Shown in pieces: positions 1-4,330 of a DNA stretch of 5,077 nt. The DNA comes from Oscillospiraceae bacterium. Lineage in GTDB: Bacteria; Bacillota; Clostridia; Oscillospirales; Ruminococcaceae. A program made the position numbers and the translations under genes. The notes below the pieces were generated by a model. The model was not told the origin of the DNA, searched no databases, and saw nothing but the letters and a program-made list of their open reading frames with translations. Positions within the stretch are counted from its first letter, which is position 1. Each line of letters begins with the position of its first letter. The stretch is taken from positions 1-5,077 of the forward strand of contig SFFD01000058.1 in the NCBI GenBank assembly GCA_004556975.1, written 5' to 3'.

Positions 1-115
1 TCTCGCGTTCGCGGACGGCGGCAGTCGAAATTCCTCGCTTCATCCTCCACAGGAGGCGCTCGGAATTTCTACCCGGAGGGGGGAATAAACGCTCCACCGC
101 AGACTTCGCGGTTTC
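1..115. repeat. GC-rich intergenic DNA with inverted repeat
   Basis: No gene start, ribosome site or convincing coding frame is visible here. An inverted repeat has outer 8-base arms GAAATTCC (27-34) and GGAATTTC (62-69), enclosing an inner perfect stem CCTCC/GGAGG (44-48, 52-56) with a three-base loop. A smaller stem ACCGC/GCGGT lies at 96-100 and 108-112. The nested palindromes look like a short non-coding dispersed repeat, but repetition elsewhere in the genome cannot be seen from this window. The window starts inside this stretch, so the tail of an upstream gene cannot be excluded. Confidence 0.4.
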
Positions 116-120
116 TAATT

Positions 121-155
121 GGACCGCCTCCCTGACCGGGTCCCTGGCGGTTTTT
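121..155 (+). terminator. probable intrinsic terminator of an upstream gene
   Basis: A stem ACCGCC (123-128) pairs with GGCGGT (146-151) and runs straight into five T residues (151-155). The 17-base loop can form a further short CCC/GGG stem. The arrangement fits a rho-independent terminator for a plus-strand transcript entering from the left of the window. The long loop and 6-bp stem make it weaker than the other terminators here. Confidence 0.45.
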
Positions 156-411
156 CAGTATACCGCGTGCGCCCGACCGCCAAAGGCGCTTGCGCGCCGG
201 ATAAGGTTATTATTTCAATGCCGCGGTGCAATGCATTAGCTTACCGCGGCGGCAGAGCCGCGGTTGGCCGGGTGCGCGGCGGCGAAAGCACAGCGCCCCC
301 TGCCCACCGGCTGCCGAATAATGCCCGCCGATTATCATTTCGGCAAAAATTATTGTAAAAATTCTCCCGAAACGGGGTTTTTAATCATACTCAAAAGAAA
401 GGGGTACGTTA
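156..411. other. gene-free upstream region of the scaffold operon
   Basis: No gene is supported in this stretch. It holds three close copies of CCGCGG (221, 244 and 258) that build alternative stems: GCCGCGGT (220-227) with ACCGCGGC (243-250), and CCGCGGC (244-250) with GCCGCGG (257-263). AATGCATT (229-236) is a small palindrome between them. From about 330 the base composition turns AT-rich, as expected for a promoter, but I see no clean -35/-10 pair. TTGTAA (353-358) and TTTAAT (380-385) are spaced too far apart. A very short CCCG/CGGG stem (366-369, 373-376) followed by T residues sits just before the gene. The ribosome site AAAGGGG (398-404) lies seven bases before the ATG at 412. Confidence 0.45.
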
Positions 412-1104
412 ATGAACTGTTCCAAAGATGTGGAAAGAATGTGCACCGTGACAAAAGGGCCGAACCACGGTCCCGCTCCCATTCCGGAGGAGGGGCGCTG
501 GGTAAAGGCCTATGACGTCAAGGATATTTCCGCGCTTTCTCACGGCGTTGGCACCTGCGCGCCGCAGCAGGGAGCCTGCAAGCTTACTCTTAACGTAAAA
601 AACGGAATTATCGAAGAAGCGCTGGTGGAAACCATCGGCTGCACCGGAATGACCCACTCCGCCGCCATGGCAGGAGAAATCCTTCCCGGAAAAACCATTC
701 TGGAGGCGCTTAACACCGACCTTGTGTGCGACGCCATCAACGTTGCCATGCGCGAAATCTTTCTTCAGCTTGTTTACGGAAGAAGCCAGACCGCTTTCTC
801 CGAAAACGGTCTGCCCATAGGCGCGGGACTTGAGGACTTGGGCAAGGGGCTGCGCAGCAGCGTTGGCACCATATATTCCACCAAAATGAAGGGCGTGCGC
901 TATCTTGACCTTACCGAGGGCTATATCACCTCCGTCGCCCTTGACGACAACAACGAAACCACCGGCTACAAATTCGTTCGCCTTGGCAAAATGATGGAGG
1001 ACATCCGCCACGGAATGTCCCCGGCGGAGGCCATGGAGAAGAACACCGGCACCTACGGAAGATATGCCGGTGCGCCGAAATACATCGACCCGAGAGAAGA
1101 ATAA
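412..1104 (+). CDS. NifU-N-like iron-sulfur cluster scaffold protein
   Basis: A 230-residue cytoplasmic protein with no signal peptide or membrane segment. It resembles the IscU/NifU N-terminal scaffold family, on which Fe-S clusters are assembled on conserved cysteines before transfer to apoproteins. What is seen: six cysteines (C3, C11, C49, C56, C77, C106). C49 lies in a GTCAP turn, and C77 lies in GCTGM followed by a serine/methionine-rich helix and a PGKT turn (92-95). That layout matches the scaffold family's Gly-Cys loop and following GKT segment. The protein is longer than plain IscU (about 130 residues), with an extra C-terminal region of roughly 80 residues. The start is chosen for AAAGGGG seven bases upstream. 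The stop is followed after 16 bases by the GGGtGRT gene, a pairing that I recall recurs in Clostridia. Assignment rests on motif and neighbour. Which cluster it builds, and for what target, is unknown. Confidence 0.8.
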   Translation: MNCSKDVERMCTVTKGPNHGPAPIPEEGRWVKAYDVKDISALSHGVGTCAPQQGACKLTLNVKNGIIEEALVETIGCTGMTHSAAMAGEILPGKTILEALNTDLVCDAINVAMREIFLQLVYGRSQTAFSENGLPIGAGLEDLGKGLRSSVGTIYSTKMKGVRYLDLTEGYITSVALDDNNETTGYKFVRLGKMMEDIRHGMSPAEAMEKNTGTYGRYAGAPKYIDPREE

Positions 1105-1120
1105 GAGAGGAGGACCTATA

Positions 1121-2119
1121 ATGGCTGAATTTGAAGGAAAAGAAAGAAGAATGCCGAAAATCGAGGTCTGCCTCGCCGAAAACGGCATTGCCTCCCTTGA
1201 GGAAGCAAGGGAAATCTGCAAAAACGCCGGCGTTGACGTTGAAGCCCTTGTAAAAGGCGTTCAGCCCATCGCCTTTGAAAACGCCGTGTGGGCGTACACC
1301 CTGGGCGCCGCCATCGGCATTAAGCGCAAAGTAAAATCCGCCGCGGACGCCGCCCGCTGCATAGGCGAGGGCTTACAGGCGTTCTGCATTCCCGGCTCCG
1401 TAGCGGAACAGCGCCGCGTGGGACTGGGGCACGGCAACCTCGGAGCAATGCTCCTTTCCGAAGAAACGCAGTGCTTTGCGTTCCTTGCCGGTCACGAATC
1501 CTTTGCCGCGGCGGAGGGCGCCATCGGTATCGCCCGCAACGCCAACAAGGCTCGTAAAACCCCAATCCGCGTTATTCTGAACGGTCTGGGCAAGGACGCC
1601 GCCTATATTATTTCCCGTGTGAACGGCTTCACCTATGTGGAAACGGATTTTGACTTTGAAAACGACAAGCTGAACGTTGTCCGCGAGGTGAAGTTCTCCG
1701 ACGGTGAACGCGGCGCTATCCGCTGCTATGGCGCAAACGACGTGCGCGAGGGCGTAGCCATTATGCAAAGCGAGGGCGTGGATATTTCCATCACCGGCAA
1801 CTCCACGAACCCCACCCGCTTCCAGCACCTTGTAGCGGGAACCTATAAGAAATGGTGCGTGGAAAACGGCAGAAAATACTTCTCCGTCGCCTCCGGCGGC
1901 GGCACCGGCAGAACCCTCCACCCGGATAACGTGGCGGCGGGCCCCGCCTCCTACGGTCTGACCGACAGCATGGGCAGAATGCACTCCGACGCGCAGTTTG
2001 CGGGTTCGTCCTCCGTCCCCGCCCACGTTGAGATGATGGGGCTTATCGGCATGGGCAATAACCCCATGGTGGGCGCAACCGTCGCGGTTTCTGTTGCGGT
2101 GTACGAGGCGTGCAAGTAA
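1121..2119 (+). CDS. GGGtGRT family protein, function unknown
   Basis: A 332-residue soluble protein of the clostridial GGGtGRT family, named after the motif seen here at residues 259-265 (GGGTGRT, followed by LHPDN). The family has no established activity. Other visible features are a glycine-rich segment GLGHGNLGAM (101-110), a GNSTNPTRF stretch (226-234) and a small-residue, valine-rich C-terminus ending in Cys-Lys. Cysteines lie at 17, 33, 80, 89, 118, 202, 246 and 331. There is no signal peptide. The ATG at 1121 is chosen because AGGAGG (1108-1113) lies seven bases upstream. An in-frame ATG at 1064 lies inside the preceding gene and lacks such support. Only 16 bases separate it from the scaffold gene, so the two are co-transcribed and probably act together, which points to an Fe-S-linked role (inference). 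The final 33 codons are repeated three times downstream. Confidence 0.85.
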   Translation: MAEFEGKERRMPKIEVCLAENGIASLEEAREICKNAGVDVEALVKGVQPIAFENAVWAYTLGAAIGIKRKVKSAADAARCIGEGLQAFCIPGSVAEQRRVGLGHGNLGAMLLSEETQCFAFLAGHESFAAAEGAIGIARNANKARKTPIRVILNGLGKDAAYIISRVNGFTYVETDFDFENDKLNVVREVKFSDGERGAIRCYGANDVREGVAIMQSEGVDISITGNSTNPTRFQHLVAGTYKKWCVENGRKYFSVASGGGTGRTLHPDNVAAGPASYGLTDSMGRMHSDAQFAGSSSVPAHVEMMGLIGMGNNPMVGATVAVSVAVYEACK

Positions 2120-2130
2120 AATAATTTGAT

Positions 2131-2166
2131 AAATAGATATACCCCAAAAGGGGTATATCTATTTTT
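2131..2166 (+). terminator. intrinsic terminator of the scaffold/GGGtGRT operon
   Basis: A perfect 15-bp stem (2131-2145 with 2150-2164) closes on a four-A loop and ends in a run of five T residues (2162-2166). It begins 11 bases after the GGGtGRT stop codon, so it should end the two-gene transcript. The arms start AAATAGATA and end TATCTATTT, so the structure works in either direction. Confidence 0.92.
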
Positions 2167-2176
2167 GTTCTTGCTA

Positions 2177-2277
2177 CCCGCCCACGTAGAAATGATGGGT
2201 CTCATCGGCATGGGCAGAGCCCCATGGTGGGCGCGACAGTAGCCGTCTCCGTTGCGGTGTACGAGGCGTGCAAATAA
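2177..2277 (+). pseudogene. GGGtGRT 3'-end fragment, copy 2
   Basis: This is the first extra copy of the gene tail, from codon P300 to a TAA at 2275-2277. Relative to the intact gene it has 11 synonymous changes and no amino-acid change outside the AATAAC-to-AGAGC one-base deletion, which breaks the frame in the middle. Both halves still spell the family sequence, MMGLIGMG before the deletion and VGATVAVSVAVYEACK after it, in different frames. There is no ribosome site or start for the upstream half, and it follows the operon terminator, so expression is unlikely. Confidence 0.85.
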
Positions 2278-2288
2278 AATAATTTGAT

Positions 2289-2329
2289 AAATAGATATGC
2301 CCCAAAGGGGTATATCTATTTTTGTTTTT
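2289..2329 (+). terminator. terminator of repeat unit 2
   Basis: This is the second copy of the operon terminator. The arms 2289-2303 and 2307-2321 pair over 15 positions with a three-A loop, followed by two T runs (2319-2323, 2325-2329). The A at 2141 of the first terminator is G here (2299), so an A-U pair becomes a G-U pair and the stem is kept. Confidence 0.85.
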
Positions 2330-2333
2330 GCTA

Positions 2334-2434
2334 CCCGCCCACGTAGAAATGATGAGTCTTATCGGCATGGGCAGAGCCCCATGGTCGGCGCAACCGTCGC
2401 GGTTTCCGTTGCGATGTACGAAGCGTGCACGTAA
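2334..2434 (+). pseudogene. GGGtGRT 3'-end fragment, copy 3
   Basis: This is the third copy of the gene tail, ending in TAA at 2432-2434. It carries the same one-base deletion as copies 2 and 4. It has about five synonymous changes and three amino-acid changes from the gene (G to S, V to M, final K to T), so it is the most altered at the protein level. No start or ribosome site is visible. Confidence 0.85.
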
Positions 2435-2445
2435 GATAATTCGAT

Positions 2446-2486
2446 AAATAGATATGCCCCCAATGGGTATATCTATTTTTGTTTTT
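2446..2486 (+). terminator. terminator of repeat unit 3
   Basis: This is the third copy of the operon terminator. The arms 2446-2459 and 2465-2478 pair with one G-U wobble and a five-base loop (CCAAT), followed by T runs at 2476-2480 and 2482-2486. The loop has drifted more than in the other copies while the stem is preserved. Confidence 0.82.
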
Positions 2487-2490
2487 GCTA

Positions 2491-2591
2491 CCCGCCCACG
2501 TGGAAATGATGGGTCTCATCGGCGTGGGCAGAGCCCCATGGTGGGCGCAACCGTCGCAGTTTCCGTAGCAGTTTACGAAGCGTGCAAATAA
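2491..2591 (+). pseudogene. GGGtGRT 3'-end fragment, copy 4
   Basis: This is the last copy of the gene tail, ending in TAA at 2589-2591. It has 11 synonymous changes and one amino-acid change (M to V) compared with the gene, plus the shared one-base deletion. Homology to the array stops right after the stop codon, and this copy has no copy of the terminator. The array therefore ends at the gene end and not at the unit end. Confidence 0.85.
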
Positions 2592-2594
2592 AAA

Positions 2595-2646
2595 GCTTCT
2601 CTTGTCAAAGAGAGGCGGCGCTTTCGGTATTTGACCGAAAGCGCCG
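2595..2646. repeat. two adjoining hairpins after the tandem array
   Basis: The first stem pairs 2595-2603 with 2608-2616 (nine pairs including one G-U, loop GTCA). The second is a perfect 13-bp stem, 2616-2628 with 2634-2646, loop ATTTG. Neither is followed by a clear T run on either strand (TTCTTCTTTT starts several bases after the second), so terminator function is uncertain. The block may be a dispersed palindromic repeat. No gene is supported between 2592 and 2730. Confidence 0.5.
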
Positions 2647-2732
2647 GAAAGATTCTTCTTTTCGTGCTCGCCGATTTATAAAGACAAAAGCTCCATTCCA
2701 AAACCGACCGGTCATAATATACCGGACGGCAA

Positions 2733-2836
2733 AAGAAAAAGCACCGGGTGGTCAAACCGGTGCTTTTCTTTGTACATTAAGTTTGAGTTTTTGAGGAGGG
2801 GTAACTCAAAAAGTTTGCGGCGCTTTTTGAGTACGT
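2733..2836 (-). ncRNA. candidate small regulatory RNA with C-rich anti-SD stretch
   Basis: Read on the minus strand, an extended -10 promoter is followed by about 100 bases with no credible gene and then a strong intrinsic terminator. Near the 5' end ACTCAAAAAG (2832-2823) pairs perfectly with CTTTTTGAGT (2813-2804). Next comes a C-rich stretch ACCCCTCCTC (2803-2794), complementary to G-rich ribosome sites. The 3' hairpin is an 11-bp stem followed by TTTTTCTTTT. An alternative stem, TTTTTGAG (2812-2805) with CTCAAAAA (2795-2788), would place the C-rich stretch in its loop, so it is largely unpaired either way. The layout resembles Firmicutes small RNAs that use C-rich loops to block translation, such as RsaE/RoxS. 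I do not claim membership of that family. Transcription is inferred. The same hairpin could simply terminate plus-strand transcripts. Confidence 0.5.
2737..2767. terminator. bidirectional intrinsic terminator
   Basis: A perfect 11-bp stem (2737-2747 with 2757-2767) has a nine-base loop. On the plus strand it is followed by TTTTCTTT, and on the minus strand by TTTTTCTTTT. It can end transcripts from either side. On the minus strand it would end the candidate small RNA that starts near 2836. Confidence 0.8.
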
Positions 2837-2840
2837 CTAT

Positions 2841-2871
2841 ATTATACCACCAGAAATTTTCCATTTGTTAA
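2841..2871 (-). promoter_or_regulatory. minus-strand extended -10 promoter of the candidate small RNA
   Basis: On the minus strand TATAAT (2846-2841) is perfect and preceded by TGG (2849-2847), giving an extended -10 box. TTAACA (2871-2866) is a possible -35, at a 19-base spacing that is longer than ideal but tolerable with an extended -10. The predicted start is near 2836-2834, just before the 5' hairpin of the small RNA. Confidence 0.5.
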
Positions 2872-2996
2872 GTAATGGTGAACAACCTTTAAAAAAATTA
2901 TAGATTTTATAAGAAATATGTGTAAAGCCGCATTTTTACTTTCAAAAACGCCTTTTAGGCGAAGGAAGCGCGGCAAAATTTTTTTAAAAAATTTTG
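2872..2996. other. AT-rich intergenic region upstream of lexA
   Basis: No gene is seen. The notable element is a 25-base palindrome at 2973-2997: 12-base arms beginning GCAAAA and ending TTTTGC around a single central T. It touches the first base of the SOS box. It lies about 45 to 70 bases before the predicted lexA start, where an AT-rich UP element would act, but a bend or protein site is equally possible. A small CGCC/GGCG stem lies at 2949-2961. Confidence 0.5.
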
Positions 2997-3035
2997 CGAA
3001 CATACGTTTACAAATAAAAACATATGTGCTATAAT
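2997..3035 (+). promoter_or_regulatory. lexA promoter with overlapping SOS box
   Basis: The promoter has -35 TTTACA (3007-3012), a 17-base spacer and -10 TATAAT (3030-3035). TG at 3027-3028 makes it an extended -10. The SOS box CGAACATACGTTTA (2997-3010) matches the Gram-positive LexA site (core GAAC-N4-GTTY) and covers the start of the -35, so bound LexA should block its own promoter. A weaker look-alike, AAACATATGTGC (3018-3029), matches the box core at 8 of 12 positions and lies in the spacer, possibly as a second low-affinity site. The predicted start is near 3042, giving a leader of about 28 bases. Confidence 0.9.
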
Positions 3036-3050
3036 TATAAAAAAGCTATG

Positions 3051-3069
3051 AAAGGGGGCTGCGCCCTTT
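3051..3069 (+). promoter_or_regulatory. lexA ribosome site inside a short hairpin
   Basis: The only purine-rich ribosome site before lexA is AAAGGGGG (3051-3058). Its first six bases pair with CCCTTT (3064-3069), which abuts the ATG at 3070, with a seven-base loop. The spacing from GGGGG to the ATG is 11 bases, longer than usual, and folding would shorten it. The upstream ATG at 3048 is out of frame with lexA. Confidence 0.45.
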
Positions 3070-3651
3070 ATGAAGGACAAAGCAGACCGAATTTTTGCAT
3101 ATATAAGCGAACATATTTCCGTATTCGGCTATCCGCCCACGGTGCGCGAAATCTGTGCGGAGCTTGACATTCGCTCCACCTCCACCGTTCACCGCTATCT
3201 TAAGGAGCTTGAGGCGGAGGGCCGCATAACCATGGGCGAAAACCAAAACCGCGCCATTACCGTAAATCACTTTTCCGAACGGCCGGAGGGTACAATTCCC
3301 GTGCTGGGCCGCGTTGCGGCGGGTTCGCCCATTCTTGCAAACGAAGAGGTGGAGGAATACATTCCGTATTCCGGAAACTCCGAAGGTGTTTTTGCCCTTA
3401 GGGTTCGCGGCGATTCCATGATTAAGTGCGGAATTCTTAACGACGACATTGTTGTTGTGCGTCAGACCAAAGAAGCGCGCAACGGCGAAATTGTGGTTGC
3501 CCTTGTGGAAGATTCCGCAACAGTAAAGCGCTTTTATAAAGAGAACGGTCATTTCCGCCTTCAGCCGGAAAACGACGATTACGAGCCCATTATAGTGGAT
3601 TCCGTCGAAATTCTCGGCAAGGTTATCTCCGTTGTAAGAAGCTACGACTGA
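3070..3651 (+). CDS. lexA: SOS-response transcriptional repressor LexA
   Basis: A 193-residue LexA, close to the usual 200. It represses SOS genes as a dimer and inactivates itself when RecA filaments stimulate self-cleavage after DNA damage. The N-terminal winged helix-turn-helix spans about residues 1-65, with recognition-helix region STSTVHRYLKEL (37-48). The cleavage site is Ala84-Gly85 in VAAGSP. The S24 peptidase catalytic pair is Ser116 in RGDSM and Lys153 in TVKRF, both present, so the protein should be active. The ATG at 3070 gives the normal N-terminus (MKDKADRIFAYI) aligned with the family. An upstream SOS box overlaps the promoter, indicating autoregulation. It stands alone between its own promoter and a strong terminator. 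An identical SOS core lies in the leader of the lectin-peptidase gene downstream, a probable target. Confidence 0.97.
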   Translation: MKDKADRIFAYISEHISVFGYPPTVREICAELDIRSTSTVHRYLKELEAEGRITMGENQNRAITVNHFSERPEGTIPVLGRVAAGSPILANEEVEEYIPYSGNSEGVFALRVRGDSMIKCGILNDDIVVVRQTKEARNGEIVVALVEDSATVKRFYKENGHFRLQPENDDYEPIIVDSVEILGKVISVVRSYD

Positions 3652-3675
3652 GCTGATAAAACAATTTATACGAAG

Positions 3676-3709
3676 AAAAGCCCCGTGCTCAAATGAGCAC
3701 GGGGCTTTT
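3676..3709 (+). terminator. intrinsic terminator of lexA
   Basis: A perfect 15-bp stem (3676-3690 with 3695-3709) has an AAAT loop. The arms begin AAAAGCCCC and end GGGGCTTTT, so it can work in both directions. It lies 24 bases after the lexA stop. Part of the right arm, TGAGCACGGGGCT (3694-3706), recurs as a direct repeat at 3726-3738. Confidence 0.93.
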
Positions 3710-3742
3710 GCTTTGAGCATTGGCTTGAGCACGGGGCTATGA

Positions 3743-3867
3743 GCGTTCTCGGCTCCCCTGTACTCTGTGCGGAGCACATAGCCTTCCCCTTGGGGAAGGT
3801 GGCGCGGTGCGGCGCAGCCCGCACCGCGACGGATGAGGGCCGCCCTCCTGCGGCGGGCGTTCTCGGC
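3743..3867. repeat. short dispersed palindromic repeat flanked by an 11-base direct repeat
   Basis: The core has an 8-bp stem CCTTCCCC/GGGGAAGG (3782-3789, 3792-3799) and then a 10-bp stem CGCGGTGCGG/CCGCACCGCG (3803-3812, 3819-3828). ACGGATGAGGG follows, with another small GCCGC/GCGGC stem. From memory, this order of elements is common as a short interspersed repeat in Ruminococcaceae-type genomes. GCGTTCTCGGC occurs at both 3743-3753 and 3857-3867, flanking it like an insertion scar. No protein is supported, although an open frame crosses it. Confidence 0.65.
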
Positions 3868-4008
3868 ACCGCGGTTATATCCGAAGGCTCTTCCGTCGGG
3901 TTATATCCCGCGGCACATCGTGCTGCATATTTTCCGCTTTACTGCGCTATTTTCTTCACTTTCTCAAAATTTATTCTGCAAAATCCTAAAATTTTCTTCA
4001 AAAGTCTG
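3868..4008. other. gene-free stretch before the lectin-peptidase promoter
   Basis: No gene is supported. GGTTATATCC appears twice (3873-3882 and 3899-3908) as a direct repeat, each beside a CCGCGG. Composition then drops sharply from GC-rich to AT-rich at about 3930, which marks the transition into the unit of the last gene. Confidence 0.5.
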
Positions 4009-4036
4009 TTGACAAAATAAAATTTCGCGCTATAAT
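4009..4036 (+). promoter_or_regulatory. consensus housekeeping promoter of the lectin-peptidase gene
   Basis: TTGACA (4009-4014) and TATAAT (4031-4036) both match the vegetative sigma factor consensus exactly, with a 16-base spacer. AT-rich DNA lies upstream. The predicted start is near 4043, which leaves a leader of about 290 bases before the ATG at 4331. Confidence 0.88.
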
Positions 4037-4042
4037 AAAGTC

Positions 4043-4330
4043 AAGCAAAGAGAAAATATTCTTGAATAGCTGTGGTGGCACTTTCATTTTTTCCCTTTGC
4101 AAAGCCATTTTTGCAGAACATACGTTTTGCAAGCGTAGAAAGAGGGTGATTTTTCAGAATATAAAAAACGGAGGTGAGTCCGAAATTCGTAATTGATTAA
4201 ATTTCCTCTTGGAAAGGGAAAAGAGAAAAACAAATCGGAACGGCTTGCAAGGCAAGCCGAAAGGAAAAAGAAAAAACAAAAATCAAACAAAAAATTTTTA
4301 AGACCTAAATAGGTCGGAAAGGAAAATCAC
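4043..4330 (+). other. long AT-rich leader of the lectin-peptidase gene
   Basis: Between the predicted start and the gene lie about 290 bases with no clear gene. They contain an SOS box (4115-4128), a GGAGGTGAG motif resembling a ribosome site (4170-4178), an 8-bp stem CGGCTTGC/GCAAGCCG with a three-base loop (4241-4248, 4252-4259), and a GACCT/AGGTC stem (4302-4306, 4311-4315) just before the ribosome site AAAGGA (4318-4323). One open frame starts at TTG 4062 and runs to TGA 4196 (44 residues), and a GTG at 4174 would give an 8-residue peptide. Neither has a well-spaced ribosome site, so I do not call them genes. I do not recognise a known riboswitch. Confidence 0.55.
4115..4128 (+). promoter_or_regulatory. 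SOS box (LexA site) in the lectin-peptidase leader
   Basis: AGAACATACGTTTT contains the 12-base core GAACATACGTTT, identical base for base to the lexA operator at 2998-3009, including the variable centre. It sits about 70 bases after the predicted start, so LexA could act as a roadblock to elongation. A weak second promoter, TTGCAG (4112-4117) with TAGAAA (4136-4141), would span the box, but it is far from consensus. Confidence 0.75.

Larger units (their letters stand above)
2018..2591 (+). repeat. four-copy tandem array of GGGtGRT gene tail plus terminator
   Basis: Copy starts are at 2018 (inside the gene, codon P300), 2177, 2334 and 2491, giving periods of 159, 157 and 157. Each unit begins CCCGCCCACGT and contains the last 33 codons and stop of the GGGtGRT gene. 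Units 1-3 also carry the terminator hairpin and a short T-rich tail ending in TTGCTA; unit 4 stops just after the stop codon. All three extra units have AGAGC where the gene has AATAAC, a one-base loss. The joins fall at the CCCGCCCACG shared by the gene and the copies. Outside the indel nearly all differences from the gene are synonymous. A metagenome assembly joining strain variants is a possible artefact. Confidence 0.95.

Noticed and set aside
119..515. Two short plus-strand open frames before and into the scaffold gene
   Set aside because: Low-complexity, arginine/alanine-rich translations across inverted repeats, with no ribosome site; one runs into the real gene out of frame.
1064..1120. 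Earlier in-frame start for the GGGtGRT gene
   Set aside because: It would overlap the scaffold gene by 41 bases with no ribosome site, while ATG 1121 has AGGAGG at ideal spacing.
409..1221. 270-residue open frame on the minus strand
   Set aside because: It lies wholly opposite the scaffold gene and the start of the GGGtGRT gene, has no ribosome site, and arises from GC-rich codon use on the plus strand.
1951..2519. Three similar minus-strand open frames sharing a repeated peptide (ISTWAGSKNKNRYT)
   Set aside because: They are the antisense of the gene tail and terminator of each repeat unit, cross the terminator hairpins, and have no ribosome sites. Their similarity comes only from the tandem repeat.
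2582..2794. 70-residue plus-strand open frame after the tandem array
   Set aside because: It spans two hairpins and a terminator, begins inside the fourth gene-tail copy, and has no ribosome site or family resemblance.
3046..3777. 243-residue minus-strand open frame opposite lexA
   Set aside because: It is antisense to a certain lexA and crosses the lexA terminator; no start signals.
3739..4020. 93-residue plus-strand open frame after lexA
   Set aside because: Its translation runs through the dispersed palindromic repeat and the promoter of the next gene, and it lacks a ribosome site.
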